34,017 bases of DNA from an uncultured Saprospiraceae bacterium (GTDB lineage Bacteria > Bacteroidota > Bacteroidia > Chitinophagales > Saprospiraceae). Shown here piece by piece: positions 23,941 through 33,500 of the stretch; the first letter of the stretch is position 1; every line of letters begins with the position of its first letter. The position numbers and the translations under genes were made by a program. The stretch lies in the NCBI GenBank assembly GCA_937941095.1, contig CALDYJ010000189.1:1-34017 (forward strand), written 5' to 3'. The notes under the pieces are model-generated. The model was not told the origin of the DNA, did no database searches, and saw only the letters and a program-made list of their open reading frames with translations.

Positions 23941-26079
23941 GTGAATAAATTCATTTCATCCTTACTCTTTTTATTAATCGGAACAGCACCCCTGCTGTGT
24001 CAAAACCAGCAATGGACTCATGATCAATTTTGGAAAAAACACAAAGAACTTAAAGCAAATGGAAGTAAAATATCTACTGATTCACTTATTCAATCAGTCA
24101 CAAAAGTCATGGCACATGGTATAGAAGCTTATCCTAACTTGCATGTTAAATACATATCACTTTTGTTTGATTATTATGCAGATAAAGCAGATCATGATAA
24201 AATGACTCATTATGCTGAAGCAATGAAAGTAGTACTGCTTGAAAACGATTTAGAAGAAGACCTTTGGAAATACTATTTGTGTGTAGGTAATATTTATTCA
24301 ATTAATGGAGATAAAAAATCTTCTAAGTTTTATCGCTTAAAAGTTATAAAAGGCTTGAGAGAAAAGATACCTACATTAGATGAAGCAGAAATAAAGTGGC
24401 ATAAAGGGCAGCTTTCTGGCCAATTAATAAACTTAGGCTATACTTATTCTATAACAAATCAGCTCGATAGTGCAAAATTGATTTACGAAGAAGCCATGCG
24501 ATTAGCGGATGAAAATAGAAACCTTCATAATGTAAATAAGATAAAAAATTCTTTAGGGCACATGGCATATAGTTCTGGAGATTATGCATCAGCTGCTACC
24601 TATTATTTAGAATCCTATACTTATTTTAAAGAGGCAAAAAAATCAAAAGACCTTATTTATTGTAGTGCATACATGGGGAGATTGTATCTCGCACTTGGGC
24701 AATACGAAAAAGGAATTAAATACTATAATGAGCTTATTGAGGATGCTAAAGAATATAATTTACTAAGAGTATTACCGACTGCCTATTTGATTAAAGCAGA
24801 AGCATTAAATTGGTTGAATAGAAATGAAGCTGCCCAAATTAGTTTGAATGAATACTTCCAGGATAGTACTTTGGTTTCTACCACTACGTTAGATTGTTAT
24901 GCAAAACTCATCCAAGCGAACATTGATTTAGAGGTAAAAGAACGATCAAGCTCTATAAAGGCAATGAGAAAATTTATGAATGATTGTGCGACACTTCCAC
25001 ACGTAGAAGGGGAGACTGATGAGCTACTAGATTCTTATTTAGGGATTGCTTCATTCCAATACAAAGAAGGCAATGTTAAAGGTGCTTTGGATACCATTGA
25101 TATGGCCTTAAGCTCCTCAATGAGGTTGAGGACTAAAATCGAAATGCTAACTTTAAAAAGTACCATTCATAAAAATGAAAAGAACTATAGAAAAGCACTT
25201 GAATCAAATGATAAGCTAAACGTCTTAAAAGACTCTATGCTTACCCTCAATAAAATTGGTATTTTTCTCACCGAAGAAGCAAACAAAAAAGCGGCTGAAA
25301 AACAGATAGAGATAGAAAAACTGGAGGCAGAAAAAAAAATGATCTCCTTACAAGATCAAGATAAACATAACGTAATTTATGCTTTGCTAAGTGCTTTGTT
25401 TTTAATGGGGGGCTTATCATGGTTTTATAGCCGACATCGTAAAGAGAAAATGGAAAAAGAACTCATAGATGTAAAACAACATTTATTGAGGCAACAAATT
25501 AATCCTCATTTTATATTCAATACCTTAAATTCCATTCAATCCTCCCTTTTATTAGAAGACGAAGAAAAAACGCTAAATCTATTTAATAAATTTTCAAACT
25601 TGATACGACAAGTATTACAGAATTCCACAAGGGCATTTATTCCTTTGGATGAAGAGTTGAGTCTTTTAGAAAATTATTTGGCCCTAGAGAAAGTTAGAAC
25701 AAATAATAAGTTTGATTATGAGATTGAGATCGAAGAAGGTCTCGATACTTCCATTGAAGAAGTACCAAGCATGGTCTTGCAGATTTTTTTAGAAAACTCT
25801 ATCTGGCACGGCATCATCCCAAAAAAAGAGAGTGGTTGGATAAAAATTAAAGTCTACAGAGAGGATGGTCAATTACTTATCAACATCGAAGATAATGGGG
25901 TAGGTTTGCAGTATGCAGCCATTAATAAAAAATCACATCAGCATGCTAAAAAATCTCTCGGTACTAAATTAGTAAAGCAAAGATTAAATCTCCTCAATAA
26001 AAAGTTTGGTAAAAAGATTGGGCTAAATATTTTAAAAAGAGATCAAGGTGCTGGTACTAAGGTGGAGTTGCTGGTGTAG
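23941..26079 (+). CDS. LytS-type sensor histidine kinase with periplasmic TPRs (intact paralog)
   Basis: 712 residues, GTG start, 10 bases after the pseudokinase stop, so the two are co-transcribed. Layout: signal peptide ending LLCQ (about 21), periplasmic TPR array (about 80-420; clear units such as SGDYASAATYYLESYTYF and LALGQYEKGIKYYNELI), coiled coil (about 436-475), one membrane helix (about 478-497), then the His_kinase domain with RQQINPHFIFNTLNSIQSSL and phosphoacceptor His523. The ATPase domain has N box LQIFLENSIWH, G1 EDNGVGL (Asp651, Gly653, Gly655) and G2 SLGTKLVKQRL. All catalytic elements are present. Kinases of this class in Bacteroidota signal to LytTR-domain regulators. It is collinear with the preceding paralog through its whole length, so the pair arose by tandem duplication. 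A direct-repeat site starts two bases after the stop codon. Confidence 0.92.
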   Translation: MNKFISSLLFLLIGTAPLLCQNQQWTHDQFWKKHKELKANGSKISTDSLIQSVTKVMAHGIEAYPNLHVKYISLLFDYYADKADHDKMTHYAEAMKVVLLENDLEEDLWKYYLCVGNIYSINGDKKSSKFYRLKVIKGLREKIPTLDEAEIKWHKGQLSGQLINLGYTYSITNQLDSAKLIYEEAMRLADENRNLHNVNKIKNSLGHMAYSSGDYASAATYYLESYTYFKEAKKSKDLIYCSAYMGRLYLALGQYEKGIKYYNELIEDAKEYNLLRVLPTAYLIKAEALNWLNRNEAAQISLNEYFQDSTLVSTTTLDCYAKLIQANIDLEVKERSSSIKAMRKFMNDCATLPHVEGETDELLDSYLGIASFQYKEGNVKGALDTIDMALSSSMRLRTKIEMLTLKSTIHKNEKNYRKALESNDKLNVLKDSMLTLNKIGIFLTEEANKKAAEKQIEIEKLEAEKKMISLQDQDKHNVIYALLSALFLMGGLSWFYSRHRKEKMEKELIDVKQHLLRQQINPHFIFNTLNSIQSSLLLEDEEKTLNLFNKFSNLIRQVLQNSTRAFIPLDEELSLLENYLALEKVRTNNKFDYEIEIEEGLDTSIEEVPSMVLQIFLENSIWHGIIPKKESGWIKIKVYREDGQLLINIEDNGVGLQYAAINKKSHQHAKKSLGTKLVKQRLNLLNKKFGKKIGLNILKRDQGAGTKVELLV

Positions 26080-26080
26080 C

Positions 26081-26112
26081 CTACCGAATTTATATTTAAT
26101 CCTACCGAATTT
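26081..26112 (+). promoter_or_regulatory. LytTR-type direct repeat, copy 2 (upstream of the M43-like/RHS operon)
   Basis: CTACCGAATTT at 26081-26091 and 26102-26112, again an exact 21-bp period. The 11-base core is identical to the copies upstream of the kinase pair, while the bases between the repeats differ. A TAnnTTTG box begins 43 bases after the start of the second repeat, the same distance as at the first site. Conservation of core, period and distance at two separate promoters is strong evidence for one regulator acting on both. Confidence 0.75.
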
Positions 26113-26144
26113 GAAATTCATATTTTCTTATTAAAGTTAATTCT

Positions 26145-26152
26145 TATGTTTG
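26145..26152 (+). promoter_or_regulatory. Bacteroidota -7 box of the M43-like/RHS operon
   Basis: TATGTTTG is an exact TAnnTTTG match. Transcription would start near 26159, with a leader of about 70 bases to the ATG at 26228. The direct repeats would then lie at roughly -78 to -47. Confidence 0.6.
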
Positions 26153-26227
26153 AAATGCATTAAGCATTGATTTAGGTATTTACCTTTTTGGTAATTATTT
26201 CCTAATGTAAAATTTTAAAAAGAAATT

Positions 26228-27514
26228 ATGAAAACTAAAACAACACTCTTGTTTTGCCTATTCGCCTATGCGCTATTCGGACAAAACGAATTAAGACATT
26301 ACCATTCTATGGATTACCTTTCTGAAATAAAAAAGGATACCATTTTCTCAGATTCTTTAAGTGCTCTAGAAAGAAACATTCAAAATGAATTAAGATTTGC
26401 CGAAGAAAAAGATCACATGTTGCCTGTCGTTTTCCATGTCCTATTTTCTAATGAAGCAGAACGGATTCCTCCCGAGATTATTCAAGAGCAACTTAATGTA
26501 TTAAATGCAGACTTTGCAGGATTAACTCAGGAAGAGTTCGAAATTGATGAAAGTCTTGGAGATAGAAGGGAGATCTACTCAGATGAAGAAGAAACTGGTT
26601 TAGATACAAGAATCCAATTTTGTTTAGCTGATTTGAGGGCTAACAATGAAGAAGGGAGCTCAATAGACTACCAACAAACTTACATCAGAGAATGGGATGA
26701 ATTTCAATTGGTAAAAAGCAAATTTGGTTCTCTAATCAAAGCTCCAGATAAATACATAAATATTTGGTTGTGTAATCTTCCTAAAGGAAATTCAGGTTAT
26801 GCCCAAATGCCGCATGGACCTGCTGAGTTTGATGGGATCGTTATGGATGCTTCTTTCTTAGTTGGGAATGCAACGAATAAAAACTACGATAAAGGTCATA
26901 CGCTCACTCACCTCATGGGAAATTATTTGGGTTTGTATCCCTTGTGGGGTGAGCATGCATGTTCAGATGATTACGTAAAAGACACACCGATCCATAATGC
27001 TCCAAATTTTAAGTGTGAGAATGTTCGATTCGTATCAACCTGCAATGGACACCCTACAGAATTGATCAATAATTTCATGGACAACACCTATGATGAATGT
27101 TTAAGTACTTTTACCGAAGGCCAAAAAAACAGGATGCAAGCTATATTAAGTAAAGCTGGACCAAGAGCTAATCTTTCTATTGCTAGTACTGATTGTAAAG
27201 ACTTAACTATTCAAAATAATGCTTTGCTGAGAAAGAATGAACAGGAAATAAAAACTGACCAAATCACCTTAAGTATTTTTCCTAATCCTGCCAATGAGCG
27301 CATCTATGTTCATTACAGCAATTCCAAAGATTCACAAAAAAATACTTACACAATTGAAATATACTCTAGTAATGGAATCCTAATTGAAAGAAATGTACAA
27401 TCAAGGGCTTGTATTGAATCTGTTTTTGATGTAAGGTCTTGGTCTGCAGGTATGTATTTAATTAAGATTATTGACAGTAATAAAATACACATTGAAAAAT
27501 TTATTGTTGAATAA
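26228..27514 (+). CDS. Pappalysin-like (M43) secreted protein with destroyed zinc site and T9SS domain
   Basis: 428 residues with a signal peptide ending ALFGQ (about 19). The domain from about 60 to 317 matches the bacterial M43B (pappalysin/cytophagalysin) metalloprotease family: MLPVVFHVLF, INIWLCNL, GHTLTHLMGNYLGLYPLWGE, CSDDYVKDTP, NFMDNTYDECLSTFTEGQKNRM (Met-turn Met284). The zinc motif HExxHxxGxxH reads H228-L-M-G-N-Y-L-G-L-Y-P238: the catalytic Glu is Leu229, the second His is Asn232 and the third is Pro238. Only the first His remains, so it cannot be an ordinary metalloprotease. The frame and the rest of the fold are intact, arguing for a retained binding or scaffold role. The C-terminal T9SS domain starts ITLSIFPNPANERIYV (about 346) and ends IHIEKFIVE. 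It is 30 bases upstream of the RHS gene and shares its promoter. Confidence 0.88.
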   Translation: MKTKTTLLFCLFAYALFGQNELRHYHSMDYLSEIKKDTIFSDSLSALERNIQNELRFAEEKDHMLPVVFHVLFSNEAERIPPEIIQEQLNVLNADFAGLTQEEFEIDESLGDRREIYSDEEETGLDTRIQFCLADLRANNEEGSSIDYQQTYIREWDEFQLVKSKFGSLIKAPDKYINIWLCNLPKGNSGYAQMPHGPAEFDGIVMDASFLVGNATNKNYDKGHTLTHLMGNYLGLYPLWGEHACSDDYVKDTPIHNAPNFKCENVRFVSTCNGHPTELINNFMDNTYDECLSTFTEGQKNRMQAILSKAGPRANLSIASTDCKDLTIQNNALLRKNEQEIKTDQITLSIFPNPANERIYVHYSNSKDSQKNTYTIEIYSSNGILIERNVQSRACIESVFDVRSWSAGMYLIKIIDSNKIHIEKFIVE

Positions 27515-27544
27515 TCAATCTAAAGAAAACTAAAACTAAAAATT

Positions 27545-30500
27545 ATGCTCACAAATAAATTTAAAAATACCTTTTGCCTTTTATGTTGTTTTTTATCTCT
27601 GCTCATTTTTGATTTAAGCGCACAAAATTATTACAGCACAAGTGTTTCTGGACCTTTAAATCCTTCGCCGACAGCATCATCATATGGAAAATTTACAGAC
27701 GCCCCTGTAAACCCTAGTAATGGAACAATGAATGTCTCTATCCCTATAGAAAGTCTTACTGAAGGGACCTTAAGACATAATGTGTCTTTAGATTATCATA
27801 CAGGTGGATTGAGAGTTTCAGAGATTAGTTCTGATGTCGGTTTAGGATGGCACCTCAATGCTGGCGGCATTATTTCTAGAACAGTAAGAGGTCTACCAGA
27901 TGATTGTGTCAAAGGTTATTATAAAAGAGGCTATTATTTGAATGGAAGTACTAGCGAACAACTTGCGGCAGCAGAAGGCAAATTAGATACCGAACCTGAT
28001 TTGTTTTATTATAATGTGAATGGTATTTCGGGAAAGTTTATATTCGATAAAAACAAGAACGTTCGATGCATACCTCAAAGTGATGTAAGAATTATAGTAT
28101 ATCGACACAATGGATTTTTTATGGGTTTCCGTCTTACCACACCTGATGGTACCAATTATTATTTCGGTCAAAAACCTTTAGCCGGCGAAAGTCAAATCCA
28201 TACAATAGGAGATCAAGATTCTTTTACGGAATCCTGGTTCTTGCATAGAATAGATTCATTTGATGGAAAACATTTTATCAAGTTCGAGTATGTAGACAAT
28301 GATTACGCTTATCCAATGTACCCAGACTGTTATGTTTCTGCTTATTGGAATAATGGATTGAAAACTTGTAAAGAATGTGATGAACCAGATCGAATCATTC
28401 GAGTAAAAGGTAAGTCATTGAAAAAGATAATTACTTCCACTAAACAAATTAGTTTTGATCACCTTGCTGATCGTTTGGACCTGCATGCATATTACGCTCC
28501 AACTACCAATACACCAAAACCAAAAAGGATATTTAAAATTAATGTTCAGAATGGGCCGTTTTGTTATTTCTATTTTTTAGAGCAATCCTATTTTCAATCG
28601 AATGGAACTTCTTATGGTGTTTACGACTTAGATAAAAGGTTAAGATTAGATAGAGTGAAAAAATATTCTTGCAATGGTCAATTGATAGAAGAACCATACA
28701 TCATTGATTATTACTCAAATGATTTTCCTTCAGTGATGGACAAAGGAATTGATCATTGGGGATTTAGTAACGGCGTCCATGGAAACAACAATAATGATGA
28801 TTTGATCCCATTGTCAGAAGTAGAGATCAATGGTCAAACCTATACTTATGGTTCAGCGAGTAGGTATTCATTAGAAAACCCGATGCTGAAAGGCAGCCTT
28901 AAGAAGATAACTTTTCCAACAAAAGGAAGTGCTGAGTATACTTTTGAGGCGAATGAATATTCGGATTTTCAAGCTAGCGGAAGTCAAGTAAATCTCTTTA
29001 CAAAAGTGACTTGTCCCTTAGTTAATGGTCAGTTCGTATGTTGTAATGGACCAATTTCTAATCAAAATACCTTGAGTGTCGATCATTACCAAATCATAAA
29101 TCAAGAACAGATTAATACTGGAATACTTTCTCTAAAAATAGCTCTTGATCCAAGTAATAATAATTGCATTCCTCCACCTAATGGAGGCTCTAATCATTCT
29201 GCCTCACTTGAAATCTATGATCAGACTTTGGGGGGTGTTTATTTGTCTAGTTACAACATTAACTTTGTTTATGATGCAGGCATAAAAGAAGAGGAATCTA
29301 TTGATTTAGAAGTGGCTTTGTTAGAAGGTATAAATGCTGGACACAATTATAAATTCAAATTATCTTCTGTTAATGGCTTAGGATCAGTAAAAATAGATTA
29401 TGATCCTAATTTTCAAGTTAATAAAACGGCAGGAGGTTTACGTGTTAAAGAAGTAAAAACACATGATGGAATTAGTTCATTAAACGACATAAAGCGAACT
29501 TTTACATACAAACTTAATGCTGGGTTTTCAGAATCTAGTGGTGCTTTAATAAGTAAGCCGAACTATGCATTTAAAGTAAATAGTAATACGGCACTGTTTT
29601 CTTCAAGCAGTATTAGAAGTTTAACATCGAGTAATGGTATGCACATTACTTATAGAAGAGTGCTAGAATCTTTTAATGGAAATGGACATAATGAATATTT
29701 ATTGGATCACGAAAAGTATTCTTATGGAAATCTCGCAGACTATCCTGCCTTTAATGGTCTATTGTTAAATAAAAACGGATTTGTGAAAGAAAAGCGGAGT
29801 TTAGATAACAGTAATAAAGTTGTAGCTAAAACCGAATTCACTCCTGAAAATAATTCTTACGAATATGCTCCAGGCTACATCTATGCTACTAAATCAATAA
29901 AAGTAAGAAATCAAGGTTCCTGTCAGGATGAGTTTTTAAAAGCTGATTATAAAATTCGAACGGCCACTTATAGACCTCATAAAATAATTAGTACCATCGA
30001 CGGCATAAAAACGGAAAGAAAAATATTTTACTATAATAACGATAGGGTATTAAATCCTCAAAGAGTTGAGTTTACAAACAGCGATGGAAAGGTTAACAAA
30101 ACAACATATAAATACACTGTAGATTATAATTTGACAGCTGGATTGAAAGCTGTTTTTCTCCATAGGTACATGATTGGTATACCTTATGAATCACTTTACT
30201 ATGTCGATAATATTTTATTGGATGCAGTAAGAAATTTTTATAGTAATTACAAAAGTAATGGGCAAAGAACGACTTCACTTTCTAAATCATATTTCCCACG
30301 ACCTTATTACATTAAACGTTATGAAATCACATGGGACAATGGAATCTTGCAACCAGGCATTTGGAAAGACAAAGAAATTTTTGTTCGATACAATGGATAT
30401 GGTTTACTTTCAAAGTATAGAAAAAACGCTTGGTCTTATACTGATTATTTATACAATGCTCAAAAACAATTGACAAGCAGCAAATATGGAAATCACATTC

Positions 30501-33500
30501 AATCTTATGAATATTATCCTTCGTCATCTGTATTGAAAAAAACCACTGCAGTAAATGGAAATTCAACTTCTTACGTCTATGATGATTTAATGAGATTAAT
30601 TTCAACAAAAGATGATTGTCAAAACATCACAACATCTTATGAGTACGAACTCAATAGTACAAACATTATCGATAATAAGAATTACGTAGAAACTAAAGTT
30701 AGTTTTCCTGTAAGTCCAAACAGTAATTTGACCACTTTGGTTAATAGAAAGTACATTGATGGCTTAGGCAGAAATATTCAAACAGTACGACTGAAGCAAT
30801 CACCTAATAGTAAAGATTTTCTGATCAGTAAAAAATATGATAAATACGGAAGGGTTTTATATGATTACAAAATTAAGGAAAGTTCTTTTGATGATGGACG
30901 ATATGTTGCTCCCTTACCAAATTGGTTAAGAACCAGTTATTCTTATTACAACAATCCTTTAAATAGAGAATATACAGTCAAAGCTCCAAATTGGCACAAC
31001 ATAACTTTTTCTTACGGCGGGAACACGATTTCTGATCTTGTAAAAAATCATAGTACAAATACCAATTTTGAAGCTGGTGCCTTGAGCAAAAGAATAGTAA
31101 GTGATCTTAATGGGCGAAAGCAAATTAAATTTTATGACAAAAAAGGGAGAGAAATTTTGTCTAGACAAAGCGATTCCAATGACAATCCCAACCAAAGATT
31201 AGACAGCTATTCTATCTATGACAATAAAGACAGAGTAGTATATATGTTGCCTCCTGGTGTTTCAAATACAAGTGCTACCAATAATGAATTGTTTTTTAAA
31301 TACTCCTATAATGGAAATGATTTATTGAGCTCAAAGAAAACACCTGGAGTAGGTTTAATAGAATATAAATATAATGATCGATACCAATTGGGCGCTTATC
31401 AAGATCCACATTTAAAGGATCAAAATAAATGGTACACTTATCACTATGACTCCTTTGGTAGAAAGATTGAGGAGGGTTTTTATAATGGAACGCCTAATGG
31501 AAATTTTCAACCAGATGAACTCTTGCAAAAAAACACATTCGGGACGACAGCTTCTACAATAGATAAAATTGTAAAAGTAGAAACTAAGGTATTGGGTACT
31601 AATGATTGGCTAAGCAGTAACTCAAGCTATGACGGCTGTGGAATATTGATTTCTCAAATCGGCAATAATCATGTTAATTTAAATTTTGGTGCTTTCACAA
31701 GTAATAATGTCTATGATGGTTTAAAAAACGTTCTAAAAACTACTACTTCTATTTCTGCCTTCGGAATTAATAAAACTATACAAAATCGACAAGTCTTAGA
31801 TGAAGCAGGGAGAATGATAGAAAATTATTTTAAAGTGGACAATCAAGCTGAAAAACAAATTAGTGCCTACGAGTACAATGCAGAAGAAGAATTAGCAAGA
31901 AAATATCAAGGCAGGACAGGTTTAAGTGGGAATCTTTCTTTTTTACAGAAAATAGATTTTACATATTTGGACAATGGATTAATAAAAAAGATCAATGAAA
32001 ATAATTTAACCGGTGCTCAGCAAGCAATAGAAAACTGCAATCTGCCTAATCCTATTGCTGCAGGTACTACTTATGATCAAAGAGATCTTTGGTATCAAGA
32101 ATTATATTATGATACAAAAGTAGCAGGAACCGATGCCTCGATTCAGTACAATGGCAATCTAGCAAATGTGGTTTACCAAGTAAGAGGTAGGGAACAAGGA
32201 ATTTACTCCAATAATTACGATCAATACAATAGATTAAAACAATCTACTTATTACGATAGGCAAAATGGCAATTTGTCAAATTCAGGAAGGTACTCAAGTG
32301 CTTACAACTATGATGAACGTGGAAATTTGACGTCCTTGCAAAGGAATGGGATGTATCCTTCAGGTGCTTGTTATTTAAACGGGCAAATTGACAACTTGAA
32401 TTTTAATTATTTTCCGAACAGTAATCAACTTAAGAAAGTAACTGACATTGCTCCAAGCATATCCAAAAATGCGGGATTCAAAGATGGAGCTAGTGGAGAT
32501 CATCTCTATGATGCTAATGGCAATTTAACCGCAGATAAGGATAAGAAAATAGAAATTACTTATAATCATCTCAACTTACCCAAAAGTATTGAATTTACAA
32601 ATTCAAACAAGAGCATTGATTTTGTCTATGATGCCTTAGGGAATTTATTAACTAAGAAAGTAAAAACAGGATCAAATGTAGATGAACAAAGAGATTACCT
32701 AAACGGAATTGAATTCCTAAAATTAGGTAATGCTACTACTAAACTAAATTTTATTCAACATCCTGAAGGTCGAGTTTTTTATCCTAAGAATGGCGCTCCG
32801 AGATATGAATACACCATTTCTGATCACCAGGGAAATGCTCGATTATGTTATACAGATAAAAATGGTAACGGTAAAATTGAAACGCCTACTGAAATACAAT
32901 GGGAGGGGCATTATTATCCCTTTGGCATGCAGCAAGATGCGTCATGGATGAGGCCAAATGGTACAGCCTTAAGGCACACCTACAACGGTATTGAATCTTT
33001 GGAAGATCATGGTTTAGCTTTGAACCTTGCAAAATTTAGAACTTTAGATCCTTCCATAGCAAGATGGTGGCAAGTTGATCCGAAAGGAGAATCATACAAT
33101 CATATTTCACCTTATGCTTCTATGAATTTAAATCCAATGGTCAATACTGATCCCAATGGAGACTTGGTGGCATCTACTGTTTTGTTAAGTTCTATTGCTG
33201 CTGTGAGCACGAATGGAATAATTAATAGTGTGAACGGCAATCAATTTTTTGATGGTTGGTTAGCTGCAGCCGTTGGAGGTCTGACAACAGGGGACCCAGC
33301 AAATGCTGCTTTAGGTGTTTTGGTGTCTCACCTTCCTTCTAAAGACTTTGAGTTTGCTTCTAATCTAATTTTTAATGTAGGCCCTACTGCAAAAATTGGG
33401 ACAGAAGGCTTGCAAGTTGGTCTTGCTATTTCAGCAAATTATCAATTTGGAGACTTTGTTTTTGGAATGAGTAAAAGTTATTTAAAAGGTAAGAATACAA

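Noticed and set aside
26228..27514. Active M43 metalloprotease
   Set aside because: The overall family match is good, but the catalytic Glu and two zinc His are replaced, so activity should not be annotated by homology alone.
30093..30608. Short minus- and plus-strand open frames inside the RHS gene
   Set aside because: The plus-strand frame from 27545 reads through the whole region without a stop and carries RHS motifs. The short frames have no start context or family resemblance.
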